The notes beneath the pieces are model-generated. The model ran no database searches and was not told the origin of the DNA. It saw only the letters and a list, made by a program, of their open reading frames with translations. 64,000 nucleotides of DNA. It comes from Paracoccus bogoriensis. Its GTDB lineage: Bacteria; Pseudomonadota; Alphaproteobacteria; Rhodobacterales; Rhodobacteraceae. This document shows, piece by piece, positions 25,403-35,245 of this stretch. The translations under genes were made by a program, and so were the position numbers. The stretch spans positions 1 through 64,000 of the forward strand of contig NZ_JAHYSR010000019.1 of the NCBI RefSeq assembly GCF_019431455.1, in the 5' to 3' direction. The stretch's first letter is position 1. Every line of letters starts with the position of its first letter.

Positions 25403-25864
25403 TCAGCCGCGCCCGCGATAGGTCGGCACACCCTGATCGGGCAGCCACAGGCCCGCAGGCGCGGCCCCCGTCTGCCAGAAGACATCGATCGGCATGCCGC
25501 CGCGCGGATACCAGTATCCGCCGATGCGCAGCCATTGCGGCTCCAGCAGGTCGGCGATGCGGCGCCCGATGCCCACGGTGCAATCCTCATGGAAGGCGCC
25601 GTGATTGCGGAAACTGCCCAGAAACAGCTTCAGCGATTTCGATTCCACCAGCCAGTCGCCGGGGACATAGTCGATCACCAGATGCGCGAAATCGGGCTGG
25701 CCGGTCAGCGGGCAGAGGCTGGTGAATTCGGGCTGGGTGAAGCGCACGGCATAGCTCTGGCCGGGCTGGGGGTTGGGGACACGCTCCAGCACGGCCTCGT
25801 CGGGGTGCTGCGGCAGGGTGGTGGCGCTGCCCAGCTGGGTCAGCGCGTCGGTGTAATGGGCCAT
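25403..25864 (-). CDS. queF: NADPH-dependent 7-cyano-7-deazaguanine reductase
   Basis: QueF (153 aa) reduces preQ0 to preQ1 with NADPH in queuosine biosynthesis. The T-fold subfamily text is clear: [20 protein letters not shown] holds the catalytic Cys, then the QueF motif region [20 protein letters not shown] with the catalytic His/Glu. It is the short type I form. The ATG at 25862-25864 has AGGAG at a good distance; the open frame continues far upstream but only by chance. No other que genes are in the window. Confidence 0.96.
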   Translation of the reverse strand: MAHYTDALTQLGSATTLPQHPDEAVLERVPNPQPGQSYAVRFTQPEFTSLCPLTGQPDFAHLVIDYVPGDWLVESKSLKLFLGSFRNHGAFHEDCTVGIGRRIADLLEPQWLRIGGYWYPRGGMPIDVFWQTGAAPAGLWLPDQGVPTYRGRG

Positions 25865-25966
25865 GGGATGCTCCTGTTTTGTCCGGGTGGGCTGCGACCG
25901 GGTGCGCCCGCATAGCGCCGCGCGGCCCCCCTTGCAACCGCCCCGCCGCCGGTCCATCTGGCCCGG

Positions 25967-26365
25967 ATGGAGCCGCGTTTCGACATCACCGAACCCGAAA
26001 TCGCCCGCACGGTTGCCGTCTTCTACGCCGCCGTGCGCCGGCACGAGGTGCTGGGCCCGATCTTTGCCGAACATGTCGGCGACTGGCCCGCGCATGAAGC
26101 CCGCATCACCGCCTTCTGGGCAGGCGCGATCCTGAACAAGGCGGGCTATAACGGCAGCCCGATGCGCGCGCATCTGTCGGCGGGCAATGTCCGCCCCGAA
26201 CATTTCGAGATCTGGCTGGCGCTGTTCGACGAGGCCCTGCGCCGCACCCTGCCCCCCTGGTCCGCGCGGGCATGGTCGCAGCTGGCGCATCGGATCGGCC
26301 AGGGGCTGCGCGGCGGAGTCCAGAACATGCGGCCGGGCCGCGAAGGCCCCCCGGTCCTGCGCTAG
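25967..26365 (+). CDS. Group III truncated haemoglobin
   Basis: This 132-aa protein looks like a class III (P) 2/2 haemoglobin: [20 protein letters not shown] forms the first helices, [20 protein letters not shown] and [20 protein letters not shown] include the B-E-F region with the likely proximal His in the SPMRAHL segment. Members bind haem and O2 or NO in the cytosol; a role in nitrosative or oxygen response is often proposed but is not shown by sequence. It diverges from queF and converges on the gene at 26362, sharing 4 nt at the stops. Confidence 0.85.
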   Translation: MEPRFDITEPEIARTVAVFYAAVRRHEVLGPIFAEHVGDWPAHEARITAFWAGAILNKAGYNGSPMRAHLSAGNVRPEHFEIWLALFDEALRRTLPPWSARAWSQLAHRIGQGLRGGVQNMRPGREGPPVLR

Positions 26366-26994
26366 CGCCGCGGCGGGCGCGGCCGATAGAGCGGCAGCGC
26401 CCAGCCAAAGGCCAGGCTGCCCGCCCGCAGCACCCAGACCACCACCGCACCGGCGATCAACGCCTCGGCCCGGTCCAGCCCCAGCCAGACCAGCACCACC
26501 GCGGCCACCGCACCGCCGAAGGCCGCGGTCAGATACAGCTCGCCCTGCTTGAAGACCAGCGGCACCTCGTTGCCCACCACATCGCGCATCAGCCCGCCGA
26601 AAGTGCCGGTGGCGATGCCCATGATGACCACGATGACCGGGGGCGATCCCATCTCCATCGCCACGCCCGCGCCTGCCGCCACCGCCACGGCCAAGGCCAC
26701 GCTGTCCAGCCAGACCAGCCAGCGCTGGCGGCTCTCCAGCAGATGCGCGGTCCAGAACACGACCAGCGCCGCCCCCGCCGCCAGCAGCACATAGGAGGGG
26801 TTGGCCACCCAGAACACCGCCTCGCGGTTCAGGATCAGGTCGCGCAGCGTCCCGCCCCCCACCGCCGTCAGCGCCGCCATGAAGACGAAGCCCACAGGGT
26901 CCAGCTGCGCCCGGCTGGCCACCAGCGCCCCGGTCAGCGCAAAGATCAGCACCGATCCGTAATCCAGCACCGTGACCAGCGCATCCAGCGTCAT
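26362..26994 (-). CDS. UPF0126/TRIC-type membrane protein (YadS-like)
   Basis: This 210-aa protein has six or seven hydrophobic segments arranged as two similar halves, each with the UPF0126 hallmark: [20 protein letters not shown] and [20 protein letters not shown]. Bacterial homologues have been described both as trimeric intracellular cation (TRIC) channels and as glycine transporters; which applies here is not known. Its ATG overlaps the rnhA stop by 4 nt, and the three genes GST-rnhA-UPF0126 form a tight operon. Confidence 0.85.
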   Translation of the reverse strand: MTLDALVTVLDYGSVLIFALTGALVASRAQLDPVGFVFMAALTAVGGGTLRDLILNREAVFWVANPSYVLLAAGAALVVFWTAHLLESRQRWLVWLDSVALAVAVAAGAGVAMEMGSPPVIVVIMGIATGTFGGLMRDVVGNEVPLVFKQGELYLTAAFGGAVAAVVLVWLGLDRAEALIAGAVVVWVLRAGSLAFGWALPLYRPRPPRR

Positions 26995-27440
26995 TTGAAG
27001 GGCGCCATCCCGGCGCGCGCCAGCTCATCGGCGCGCTCGTTCTCGGCATGGCCCGCATGACCCTTGATCCAGCGCCACTCGACCTGGTGCACGGCCTGAG
27101 CAGCGTCCAGCCGCTGCCACAAATCGACATTCCTGACAGGCTTCTTGTCAGCCGTCTTCCAACCGTTGCGCTTCCAGCCGTGGATCCACTGCGTTACGCC
27201 GTTCCTGACGTAATTGCTGTCGGTCACGATCACGATCTTGCTGGGCCGGGTCAGCGCCTCAAGCGCGCTGATCGCGGCCATCAGTTCCATGCGGTTGTTG
27301 GTGGTTTGCGCCTCGCCCCCCTGCAGCTCGCGCTCCTTGACCACGGTCGCGCCGTCCAGCGCACGCATCAGCACGCCCCATCCCCCGGGGCCGGGATTGC
27401 CACTGCAGGCGCCGTCGGTCCAGGCATAGAGATCAGTCAT
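26991..27440 (-). CDS. rnhA: Ribonuclease HI
   Basis: RNase HI (149 aa) cuts the RNA strand of RNA-DNA hybrids. The catalytic carboxylates are visible: Asp in [18 protein letters not shown], Glu in [14 protein letters not shown], Asp in [12 protein letters not shown], and the C-terminal His and Asp in [17 protein letters not shown]. Start [12 protein letters not shown] at 27438-27440 matches the family and overlaps the GST stop by 8 nt. It is the middle gene of the operon. Confidence 0.97.
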   Translation of the reverse strand: MTDLYAWTDGACSGNPGPGGWGVLMRALDGATVVKERELQGGEAQTTNNRMELMAAISALEALTRPSKIVIVTDSNYVRNGVTQWIHGWKRNGWKTADKKPVRNVDLWQRLDAAQAVHQVEWRWIKGHAGHAENERADELARAGMAPFK

Positions 27441-28038
27441 CCAGCCCCACATATCCCGGCAAACCAGCAACCCGGTCCAGCCATGCCCCGATCGCGGGGA
27501 AACGCTCCATCGCGAACCCGCCCCGGCGGCCTGCGCTGTGCGTATAGGCATAAAGACAGATATCGGCCAGGCTCGGCCCCGCGCCCACCAGCCAGTCGCG
27601 CCCGTCCAGATGCGCCTCCATCACCCCCAACAGCCGATGCCCCGCCTCCAGCAGCGCCGCCATCCGCTGGGGCGTGGCCTCGGCGGCGCGATGCGGATAG
27701 CAGGCCAGCGCACCCCGGACGGCGATCACGCCCTCATGCTGGTTCTGCTCCCAGAACATCCAGCCCATCATCCGCGCCCGGTCCAGCGGATCCTCGGGCC
27801 AGAACGGCCCGCCTTCGCCCAGCCAGCACAGGATTGCATTCGATTCCGGCAGCAACGCCCCCTCCGGCAATTCCAGGACCGGAGCCTTACCAAAGGGCAG
27901 CCGCCCCTCGCGATGCGCGGCCTCCAAAGCCGGACTTCCATATTCGACATCGACGCGCGGACAGTCCCGTCCGGTCAGCGCCAGCAGCAGCCGCACCTTG
28001 TAGCTGTTGCCTGACGAAGGCATTGAATAGAGCCGCAC
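27433..28038 (-). CDS. Glutathione S-transferase family protein
   Basis: This 201-aa protein has a thioredoxin-fold N-terminal domain ([20 protein letters not shown], then [20 protein letters not shown] with the glutathione-binding ES motif) and an all-helical C-terminal domain ([20 protein letters not shown]). It is a cytosolic beta- or Ure2p-like GST; the substrate is unknown. The GTG at 28036-28038 is chosen because it opens the family N-terminus and has AGAGG upstream. It lies 57 nt after ispH, with a repeated hairpin element between. Confidence 0.85.
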   Translation of the reverse strand: MRLYSMPSSGNSYKVRLLLALTGRDCPRVDVEYGSPALEAAHREGRLPFGKAPVLELPEGALLPESNAILCWLGEGGPFWPEDPLDRARMMGWMFWEQNQHEGVIAVRGALACYPHRAAEATPQRMAALLEAGHRLLGVMEAHLDGRDWLVGAGPSLADICLYAYTHSAGRRGGFAMERFPAIGAWLDRVAGLPGYVGLDD

Positions 28039-28051
28039 CCCAGAACCTCTT

Positions 28052-28095
28052 CTTCGTTGTCCCAATACCCCGGGGGTCCGGGGGCTGGCCCCCGG
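28052..28095 (-). repeat. Intergenic hairpin-plus-tail element, copy 1
   Basis: Starts at the ispH stop on the minus strand. A 7-bp stem CCGGGGG/CCCCCGG with loop CCAG is followed by a C-rich link and GGGGTATTGGGACAACGAAG. The stem is the same as in copy 3 (63814-63860), and the tail is a diverged version of GGATATTTGGAC. The hairpin may end or slow the cobQ-ispH transcript. Confidence 0.6.
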
Positions 28096-29052
28096 TCAGG
28101 CGGTCTCGCGCAGCACGCGCGGCACCTTGAACTCGACCCGCTCGACGGCCGTCTCGACCACATTGATCGTCACGTCATAGCGATCCCGAAACGCGTCGAT
28201 AACCTCGTCGATCAGCACCTCGGGCGCGCTGGCCCCCGCGGTCACGCCAATGCTGGCGATACCGTCCAGCGCGCGCCAGTCGATCTCGGCCGCGCGCATC
28301 ACCAGTTGCGCATAGCCGCAGCCGGCGGCCCGCCCTACCTCGACCAGCCGCTTGGAGTTGCTGGAATTCTCGGCTCCGATCACCAGAAGCGCCTCGACAT
28401 GTGGCGCCACCGCCTTGACCGCAGCCTGGCGGTTTGTCGTGGCATAGCAGATATCTTCCTTCGCCGGTCCGACGATGGCCGGAAACCGTGCCTGCAAAGC
28501 CTCGACCACGGCAGCCGTGTCATCGACCGACAGGGTGGTCTGCGTGATGAAAGCCAGACGCTCGGGGTCGCGGACCTCGATGCGGGCGACATCGGCGACA
28601 TCCTCGACCAGGATGACCTCGCCCTCGGGCAACTGCCCCATCGTTCCAATCACTTCCGGGTGTCCCGCATGTCCGATCATCACCATCTGCAACCCGGCGG
28701 CGTGGTGGCGTTCGGCCTCGATATGGACCTTGCTGACCAGCGGGCAGGTCGCATCCACATAAAGCATCTGACGGCGCTGCGCCTCGGCCGGCACCGCCTT
28801 GGGCACGCCATGGGCCGAGAAGATCACCGGCCGGTCATCGGGGCATTCGTCAAGCTCCTCAACGAAAACAGCACCTTGTTCGCGGAGCTGATCGACCACG
28901 AACTTGTTGTGGACGATCTCGTGGCGGACATAGACCGGGGCGCCCCATTTCTGCAGCGCCATCTCGACGATCTTGATCGCGCGGTCCACGCCCGCGCAAA
29001 AGCCGCGCGGCGCGGCGAGGTAGAGCTTCAGGGGCGGCTTTGCATGTTCCAT
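28096..29052 (-). CDS. ispH: 4-hydroxy-3-methylbut-2-enyl diphosphate reductase
   Basis: IspH (318 aa) makes IPP and DMAPP from HMBPP in the last step of the MEP isoprenoid pathway. The three Cys that hold the [4Fe-4S] cluster are in [23 protein letters not shown] and [12 protein letters not shown]; the catalytic Glu region [11 protein letters not shown] is present. Starts at 29052 ([10 protein letters not shown]) or 29058 are both possible; neither has a strong Shine-Dalgarno. It follows cobQ closely on the same strand. Confidence 0.95.
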   Translation of the reverse strand: MEHAKPPLKLYLAAPRGFCAGVDRAIKIVEMALQKWGAPVYVRHEIVHNKFVVDQLREQGAVFVEELDECPDDRPVIFSAHGVPKAVPAEAQRRQMLYVDATCPLVSKVHIEAERHHAAGLQMVMIGHAGHPEVIGTMGQLPEGEVILVEDVADVARIEVRDPERLAFITQTTLSVDDTAAVVEALQARFPAIVGPAKEDICYATTNRQAAVKAVAPHVEALLVIGAENSSNSKRLVEVGRAAGCGYAQLVMRAAEIDWRALDGIASIGVTAGASAPEVLIDEVIDAFRDRYDVTINVVETAVERVEFKVPRVLRETA

Positions 29053-29131
29053 GCCCATCAGGTAGCGCGCCTGCCCGGTTTCGTCCAGCACCACAAGGTC
29101 ACAAGCCCTGCACCGCGCGCCGCGTTGACGC

Positions 29132-30562
29132 TCAGCGCGCGACAGCCAGAAGGCCGGCCACATCCAGATGCGTCTCGAGATGGTCGGCCAGATCGTTCAG
29201 CGTGGCCTCGACCCCCGCCCCATAGCCCGGCTGCGAGGACGCCCCCAGACGCGCCAGAAAGGCCGCGCGGAACCCGTCATCCTGGAAAAGCCCGTGCAGA
29301 TAGCTGCCCATCGCCCGCCCGTCAGGGCTGATCGCGCCGTCCGGTTCGGGGATATGGGCGAAAGGCCGCGCGCAATCGGGGCCACGGGTCCGGCCCATAT
29401 GGATCTCGTAGCCCAAAACCATCTGACCGAGCGCGGTGCCCGCCGCACGGGTCATGCGCTTGTCGGGCGCCATCACCGTCGTCACGTCCAGAAGGCCCAG
29501 CCCCTCGACCTGACCCGCCTGCCCGTCAGCGCCCGAGGGATCGTCGATCAGGCGGCCCAGCATCTGGTAGCCGCCGCAAATGCCCAGCACATGCCCGCCC
29601 CGGCGATGATGGGCGGCAAGGTCGATATCCCAGCCCTGCGCGCGCAGAAAGGCCAGATCGCCCAATGTCGATTTCGTGCCGGGCAGGATCACCAGATCGG
29701 CATCGCCCGGAATGGCCCGGCCCGGCGGCAGCATGGTCAACCGCACGCCCGGTTCTGCCGCCAGAGGGTCCAGATCGTCGAAGTTCGCGATGCGCGACAG
29801 GGTCAGGCAGACGACATGCAGCCCCTCGCCCCGCCCGCCGCGCAGGTCCATCGCGTCCTCGGCGGGCAGGCGATGGGCGCCCGGAAACCACGGCAGGACA
29901 CCGAAGCCGGGCCAGCCGGTCCGCGCCTCGATCATCCGGTAGCCGTCATCGAAAAGGCGCGGATCGCCCCGGAACTTGTTGATCAGGAAGCCGCGGATCA
30001 TGGCGGCGTCCTCGGGGTCGATCACGGCCTGCGTGCCGACGATCTGGGCGATCACGCCGCCCCGGTCGATGTCGCCCGCCAGCACGACCGGCACGCCGGC
30101 GGCGCGGGCGAATCCCATATTGGCGATGTCGCGGGGGCGCAGGTTCACCTCGGCGGGGCTGCCCGCGCCCTCGACGATGACAAGATCGTGCGCGGCGGAC
30201 AGGCGGGCGAAGCTGTCCAGAACGCCCCCCAGCAGGCGGGGCTTCAGCGCCTGATAATCGCGCGCCTCGGCCCGGGCGATGGCGCGGCCCTGCAGGATCA
30301 CCTGCGCGCCGCGATCGGTCTCGGGCTTCAGCAGGACGGGGTTCATGTCGGCCTGCGGCTCGATCCCCGCAGCCAGCGCCTGAAGGGCCTGGGCGCGCCC
30401 GATCTCGGCCCCATCCGGGGTGACGGCTGCGTTGTTGGACATGTTCTGCGGCTTGAAGGGGGCGACACGGATGCCGCGCCTGCGGGCCGCGCGGCAGAGC
30501 CCCGCCACCAGCAGCGATTTGCCGACATTCGAGCCGGTGCCCTGGATCATCAATGCCGTCAT
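29132..30562 (-). CDS. cobQ: Cobyric acid synthase
   Basis: CobQ (476 aa) amidates four side chains of adenosylcobyrinic acid a,c-diamide, using glutamine and ATP, in cobalamin synthesis. The N-terminal dethiobiotin-synthetase-like ATP domain has [20 protein letters not shown] at residues 5-24 and [20 protein letters not shown]. The C-terminal class I amidotransferase has the nucleophile Cys in [13 protein letters not shown]. The ATG at 30560-30562 has GAGG upstream. It is divergent from secG, and no other cob gene lies nearby. Confidence 0.95.
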   Translation of the reverse strand: MTALMIQGTGSNVGKSLLVAGLCRAARRRGIRVAPFKPQNMSNNAAVTPDGAEIGRAQALQALAAGIEPQADMNPVLLKPETDRGAQVILQGRAIARAEARDYQALKPRLLGGVLDSFARLSAAHDLVIVEGAGSPAEVNLRPRDIANMGFARAAGVPVVLAGDIDRGGVIAQIVGTQAVIDPEDAAMIRGFLINKFRGDPRLFDDGYRMIEARTGWPGFGVLPWFPGAHRLPAEDAMDLRGGRGEGLHVVCLTLSRIANFDDLDPLAAEPGVRLTMLPPGRAIPGDADLVILPGTKSTLGDLAFLRAQGWDIDLAAHHRRGGHVLGICGGYQMLGRLIDDPSGADGQAGQVEGLGLLDVTTVMAPDKRMTRAAGTALGQMVLGYEIHMGRTRGPDCARPFAHIPEPDGAISPDGRAMGSYLHGLFQDDGFRAAFLARLGASSQPGYGAGVEATLNDLADHLETHLDVAGLLAVAR

Positions 30563-30594
30563 GTCACGCCTCGCTGGTCCGGGGACAGTCTTGC

Positions 30595-30623
30595 TTGCCA
30601 TCACCCCGACAGGTGACTAGATA
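30595..30623 (+). promoter_or_regulatory. Promoter of secG
   Basis: TTGCCA (30595-30600), 17 nt, TAGATA (30618-30623). The predicted start near 30630 gives a short leader to the GTG at 30654. Confidence 0.55.
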
Positions 30624-30653
30624 GGCGCGTCCGCAAATGAAAGGCCGAAAGCC

Positions 30654-31139
30654 GTGGAAAACGTCATCCTGACCGTCCATCTGATCCTTGCCGTGCTGTT
30701 GACCGGGGTCGTCCTGCTGCAACGCTCGGAAGGGGGCGGTCTCGGCATGGGCGGCGGCGGTGGTGGCGTCATGTCGGGCCGTCAGGCCGCGAATGCTCTG
30801 ACGCGGATGACCTGGATCCTGGGCGTGGCGATCTTCTGCACCTCGCTGGCGCTGACGGTGATCGCGGCGCGTCAGGCCTCGACCGGGTCGATCATGGACC
30901 AGATCGGCGTGACCGGGGGCGACCAGCCCGCCACGCCGGCCGTGCCGAACATGCCGCTTTATACGCCCCCGCCTGCGACGGGCGGCAACCCGCTGACCCC
31001 GCCCGCGCCGGACGCACCCGAGGCGGCGGCACCCGAGGCGGCGGCGCCCGATGTGGTCGCGCCGGCCGCGCCCGAAGCGGCGCCCGAGGCGGCGCCCGGC
31101 AATGCAGGCGATGCGGTGGCGCCGCCTCCGGCAAACTGA
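30654..31139 (+). CDS. secG: Preprotein translocase subunit SecG
   Basis: SecG (161 aa) is an auxiliary subunit of the SecYEG channel. It has two membrane segments (residues about 3-20 and 52-72) joined by the family loop LLQRSEGGGLGMGGGGGG. After residue about 90 a proline- and alanine-rich tail (PDAPEAAAPEAAAPDVVAPA) extends it well beyond the E. coli protein, as in many alphaproteobacteria. The start is GTG. It is followed by pyrG on the same strand. Confidence 0.93.
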   Translation: MENVILTVHLILAVLLTGVVLLQRSEGGGLGMGGGGGGVMSGRQAANALTRMTWILGVAIFCTSLALTVIAARQASTGSIMDQIGVTGGDQPATPAVPNMPLYTPPPATGGNPLTPPAPDAPEAAAPEAAAPDVVAPAAPEAAPEAAPGNAGDAVAPPPAN

Positions 31140-31291
31140 ACCGACACAACGACTTGGGGGCGGCCTGAGCCGTCCCACATGAACTTGGGGTCCGTTGCGG
31201 CCACGGGGCGAATCGGCTATTGTCCAAATCCCGTGATACCGGTTGTGCGCAACGGCCAGCAGACAGACGAATTGCAGATCACGGGGGCCTC

Positions 31292-32935
31292 ATGGCGCGT
31301 TATATCTTCATCACCGGCGGCGTTGTGTCCTCGCTTGGCAAGGGCCTTGCCTCAGCGGCGTTGGGGGCGCTGCTGCAGGCGCGCGGCTTCACCGTCAGGC
31401 TGCGCAAGCTCGACCCCTATCTGAACGTCGATCCCGGCACGATGAGCCCGTTCGAGCACGGAGAGGTCTTTGTCACCGATGACGGCGCCGAAACGGATCT
31501 GGATCTGGGGCATTACGAGCGGTTCACCGGCGTCGCGGCGCGGCGCACCGACAGCATCAGCAGCGGGCGCGTCTATTCCAACGTGCTGGAGAAAGAGCGA
31601 CGGGGCGAATATCTGGGCAAGACGATCCAGGTGATCCCCCACGTGACCAACGAGATCAAGGACTTCCTGGCCATCGGCGAGGACGAGGTCGATTTCATGC
31701 TCTGCGAGATCGGCGGCACGGTCGGCGATATCGAGGGCCTGCCCTTCTTCGAGGCAATCCGGCAATTCATCCACGAGCGTCCGCGCGGCGAATGCATCCT
31801 GATGCATCTGACGCTGTTGCCCTATCTGGCGGCCTCGGGCGAGCTGAAGACCAAGCCCACGCAGCATTCGGTCAAGGAATTGCAGTCGATCGGCCTTGCC
31901 CCCGACGTGCTGGTCTGCCGGTCCGAACATCCCATCCCGGAAAAGGAACGCGCCAAGATCGCGCTGTTCTGCAATGTCCGCCCAGATGCCGTGATCCCGG
32001 CCTATGACCTGAAGTCGATCTACGAGGCGCCCCTGGCCTATCACCGCGCGGGGCTGGACCGGGCGGTGCTGGACGCGTTCCAGATCAGCCCGGCGCCGCG
32101 CCCCGACCTCTCGAAATGGGAGGATGTGATGGACCGGCTGGAGAATGCCGAGGGCGAGGTGCGGATCGCTGTCGTGGGGAAATACACCCAACTGGAGGAC
32201 GCCTACAAATCCATCGCCGAGGCGCTGACCCATGGCGGGATGGCCAACCGGGTCCGCGTGCGGGCCGACTGGGTGGACAGCGAGAAGCTGGAGGGCGAGG
32301 GCGCGCATCTTCTGGACGGCTATCACGGCATCATCGTGCCGGGCGGTTTCGGCGAGCGCGGGACCGAGGGCATGGTGGCCGCCGCGCGTTACGCGCGCGA
32401 GAAGAAGGTGCCCTATCTGGGCATCTGCCTAGGGATGCAGATGGCCGTGATCGAGGCCGCGCGGAACCTGGCCGAGATGCCCGATGCGGGGTCGGAGGAA
32501 TTCGACCACGAGGCCGGACAGACGCGCTTTACCCCAGTTGTCTATCACCTCAAGGAATGGGTGCAGGGGAACTATACTGTCAAGCGCAAGCCTGATGACG
32601 ACAAGGGGGGCACGATGCGATTGGGGGCCTATACGGCAGTGCTGTCGCAGGGCTCACGCATCTCGGAGGTTTATGGCGGCGCGACCGAAATCGAGGACCG
32701 CCACCGTCACCGCTACGAGGTGGACGCCGCCTATCGCGAGCGGTTGGAAGCAGCCGGGCTGCGGTTCTCGGGCATGTCGCCCGATGGAAAACTGCCCGAA
32801 GTGATCGAATATCCCGACCATCCCTGGTTCATCGGCGTGCAGTCGCATCCCGAGCTGAAATCGAAGCCCTTCGAGCCCGCGCCGCTATTCGCGGGCTTCG
32901 TGCGGGCCGCCATGGAGCAAGGGCGACTGGTCTGA
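31292..32935 (+). CDS. pyrG: CTP synthase
   Basis: CTP synthase (547 aa) converts UTP to CTP with glutamine and ATP. The N-terminal synthetase domain opens [20 protein letters not shown] (P-loop), and the C-terminal glutaminase has [18 protein letters not shown] with the nucleophile Cys and a final SHPELKSKP region with the catalytic His/Glu. Length is standard. A repeated hairpin element lies 20 nt past its stop. Confidence 0.98.
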   Translation: MARYIFITGGVVSSLGKGLASAALGALLQARGFTVRLRKLDPYLNVDPGTMSPFEHGEVFVTDDGAETDLDLGHYERFTGVAARRTDSISSGRVYSNVLEKERRGEYLGKTIQVIPHVTNEIKDFLAIGEDEVDFMLCEIGGTVGDIEGLPFFEAIRQFIHERPRGECILMHLTLLPYLAASGELKTKPTQHSVKELQSIGLAPDVLVCRSEHPIPEKERAKIALFCNVRPDAVIPAYDLKSIYEAPLAYHRAGLDRAVLDAFQISPAPRPDLSKWEDVMDRLENAEGEVRIAVVGKYTQLEDAYKSIAEALTHGGMANRVRVRADWVDSEKLEGEGAHLLDGYHGIIVPGGFGERGTEGMVAAARYAREKKVPYLGICLGMQMAVIEAARNLAEMPDAGSEEFDHEAGQTRFTPVVYHLKEWVQGNYTVKRKPDDDKGGTMRLGAYTAVLSQGSRISEVYGGATEIEDRHRHRYEVDAAYRERLEAAGLRFSGMSPDGKLPEVIEYPDHPWFIGVQSHPELKSKPFEPAPLFAGFVRAAMEQGRLV

Positions 32936-32954
32936 TCTGTCTGCGTTCCGCGAA

Positions 32955-33006
32955 CGCCGGGGGCGCTTCGCCCCCCGACCTGAGGATATTTGGACCAGGG
33001 CAAAGA
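32955..33006 (+). repeat. Intergenic hairpin-plus-tail element, copy 2
   Basis: A 7-bp stem GGGGGCG/CGCCCCC (32959-32975, loop CTT) just after pyrG is followed by GAGGATATTTGGACCAGGGC (from 32982) and AAAG. The tail matches copy 3 at most positions. It sits where a terminator is expected but lacks a T-run. Confidence 0.65.
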
Positions 33007-33178
33007 CCAGGCGCGCCCTGCCCCACGGGGCGGGGCGTTTTGCCATTGACCATGCGGCCGGGACGGCTTGCACGTTCGGCGCGCGGCCGAGCCGCTCTGA
33101 CAGGATCGTCGATCTGGTGGAGGATCGCGCGGCGTTCGGGGCTGCGCCTTGAAGTCTGTCTCACCTTCCGGGGGAAAG

Positions 33179-33254
33179 TGGTGCCGCTGAAGGGACTCGA
33201 ACCCCCGACCCCATCATTACGAATGACGTGCTCTACCAGCTGAGCTACAGCGGC
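33179..33254 (-). tRNA. tRNA-Thr (anticodon CGT)
   Basis: A 76-nt cloverleaf with encoded CCA (33179-33181). The acceptor GCCGCTG pairs fully with CAGCGGC; the anticodon stem CGTCA/TGATG encloses TTCGTAA, giving CGT, threonine (ACG codons). The T arm has GTTCGAG. A weak promoter-like TAATCC box lies at 33273-33278. Confidence 0.97.
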
Positions 33255-33352
33255 ATCCAGACTGTGGAGGGCGGATTAGCACCTTCGGTGGCGGGGGGGA
33301 AGGGGGCGCGGGCGGATTTTTTCGTCTTGCGGTCGTTTCGGGGCGCACGGGT

Positions 33353-33379
33353 CGCCGCGCCCCGGTCGGGGGCGCGGCG
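33353..33379 (-). terminator. Hairpin after hemY
   Basis: A perfect 11-bp stem CGCCGCGCCCC/GGGGCGCGGCG with loop ggtcg, 18 nt past the hemY stop on the minus strand. There is no T-run, so it may act as a Rho-independent pause or as a 3' stabiliser for the hemD-mitofilin-hemY mRNA. Confidence 0.5.
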
Positions 33380-33396
33380 GGTGGTGGCATGGACGG

Positions 33397-35235
33397 TCAA
33401 GGGCGGGTCTTGCCCTCGGTCCAGTCGGCCTCTTCCGGGGGTTCCACGTCGGGGCGGACCATGCGGGGCTCGGGCTCGGGCTCGGGCTTCGGCGCCGGTT
33501 CGACCAGGGGTTCGGCGGCAGGTCGGGCGGTGGGCTCGTCGGCGGGCTCCGGGGCTTGCGCGGTCGCGGGAGGCGTTTCGGGGATCACCAGCGGCGGGGC
33601 GTCGCGGGCGGGAGAGGCCTCGGCCTTGCCGGTGAGGTCGGGGACGGGGCCCGATCCGGCGGAGGGTTCGGTGATCGTGCGGGCCGGTTCGTAATCGTCG
33701 TAATCCGATTCGCGCGGCACCATGCCCGGTGCGACCCGGGGCACGTTGCGCGACGCGGGGGCCGGGCCGGGTTCGGCACGCGGCGCCGTGCCCTGCGGCG
33801 CCCGGGAGGGCGCCACCGGCGCCGCCGGCTTTTCCGGGGCCGGCGCGGAGGCGCCAACCAGAAGCGGCAGCATCTCGGCTCCGGCCGCCGAGGCGGGGGC
33901 CGGGCTGGCGCGCGGGCCGTCCGGTTCGCGCCAGGTCAGCGTATCGAAGCCATTGCAGCTGTCGCAAACCGGCGCCCATTCGGGCATCACGTTGTGACAT
34001 TTGTCGCAGCACCATTGCGGGCCGCGCGAGGCAGTCAGCGCGCGGGTCAGCCAGCCGCGCACGACGCTGTCATCGGCCCCTTCGCCCCGTTCGATCGCCG
34101 CCATGATCGACAGCGTCCGGACGGTCGGATGTTTCGTCGCCAGGTCGCCGAGCGCGCGCCGGGCGCCGGGGAAATCCTCGGCAGCAAGCAACAACTCCGC
34201 CTGAAGCAGGCGCGTTTCCTCATGGTCGGGATTCTTGCGGATCAGCGCTTCGAAACGGCGCAGCCGGGCCTGGCGCGATTCGTCGGGGGCGATTTCGGCA
34301 TAGGCGGCGGCGATGTCGGGATGGGGCCGCACGCTCCATGTCTTTTCCAGGATGCGCGATGCGTTGCGGTAATCCTTTTGCGCGATATAGCTGCGCGCGG
34401 CCAGGACCGCCGCCGGGATCAGGTCGGGAGAGGCCTTGGCGGCCGAAATTGCAGCCTCGCGGGCGCTGATGGAATTGCCCTTGGCCAGAACCTCGGATGC
34501 CTCTTGCAGGGCAAGGACCGCGTCGCGGCGCAGCGCCACATCCTTGGGAAGATCGCCTTGGGCCTTCTTGTCCCTGAGGGTGCGGCGCGCGCCCTTCCAG
34601 TCATGCTCGCGCGTTTGAAGTTCGAGCAGCGTGTCCTGCACCTCCTTGTGGCGGGGTTTCAGCGCATAGGCCTTTTGCGCCAGCAGCAACGCCTTATGGG
34701 TGTCGCCTTCGGCCAGTTTCTGGCGCATCAGGCCGCGGATCCCGACGAAGCGGGTGCGGTCGTCTCCCAGAAGCTCGCGATAGACGGCGATGGCCTTCTG
34801 GCGGTCGCCCGCTGTTTCCGCCGCCTGCGCGGCCAGAAGGTTCGTCAGATGCGGTTGGTTCAGATAGCGCGCGGCCTTGGCAGCCTTGTCCTGCGCCAGC
34901 TTGCCCTCGCCCGATGCGACGGCCAGCATCCCTTCGGCAAAGGCGGCATAGCCCTTGCGTTCGCGCGATCGGGCAAAATAGCGGTTGATCGCGGTCTCGT
35001 CGCCCGCGAGAAAGCGCAAGAAGGCGAGAAACAGGCCCAGAAGGCGGATCACCAGCCAGGCCAGGATGGCCAGGATCGCCAACGCCACCACGGCCTTGAC
35101 CGGGGTCAGCACATATTCGACGCCGCCATATTCGATCCGCAGCAATTGCCCGGTTTCCGACAGCCAGGTGGCACCGAAGGCCAGCGCCAGCACGACGGCG
35201 AAGAAGAACAGGATTTTCAAAAAGGACAACAGCAT
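33397..35235 (-). CDS. hemY: HemY-family TPR membrane protein
   Basis: This 612-aa protein belongs to the HemY family of inner-membrane TPR proteins found in tetrapyrrole gene clusters; the biochemical role is unclear (it is not the HemY protoporphyrinogen oxidase of Bacillus). Two membrane segments lie at residues about 4-22 and 45-75, followed by the HemY_N/TPR region (ARSRERKGYAAFAEGMLAVA onward). Near residues 408-430 a zinc ribbon WCCDKCHNVMPEWAPVCDSC is seen, then a long disordered Pro/Ala/Glu-rich tail. It ends an operon hemD-mitofilin-hemY. Confidence 0.88.
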   Translation of the reverse strand: MLLSFLKILFFFAVVLALAFGATWLSETGQLLRIEYGGVEYVLTPVKAVVALAILAILAWLVIRLLGLFLAFLRFLAGDETAINRYFARSRERKGYAAFAEGMLAVASGEGKLAQDKAAKAARYLNQPHLTNLLAAQAAETAGDRQKAIAVYRELLGDDRTRFVGIRGLMRQKLAEGDTHKALLLAQKAYALKPRHKEVQDTLLELQTREHDWKGARRTLRDKKAQGDLPKDVALRRDAVLALQEASEVLAKGNSISAREAAISAAKASPDLIPAAVLAARSYIAQKDYRNASRILEKTWSVRPHPDIAAAYAEIAPDESRQARLRRFEALIRKNPDHEETRLLQAELLLAAEDFPGARRALGDLATKHPTVRTLSIMAAIERGEGADDSVVRGWLTRALTASRGPQWCCDKCHNVMPEWAPVCDSCNGFDTLTWREPDGPRASPAPASAAGAEMLPLLVGASAPAPEKPAAPVAPSRAPQGTAPRAEPGPAPASRNVPRVAPGMVPRESDYDDYEPARTITEPSAGSGPVPDLTGKAEASPARDAPPLVIPETPPATAQAPEPADEPTARPAAEPLVEPAPKPEPEPEPRMVRPDVEPPEEADWTEGKTRP

Positions 35236-35245
35236 CGGGCGGGCC

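Noticed and set aside
25403..27130. 575-codon reading frame fusing sequence upstream of QueF
   Set aside because: Only the last 153 codons are QueF; the rest is the reverse of the haemoglobin and part of the UPF0126 gene. A good Shine-Dalgarno fixes the start at 25864.
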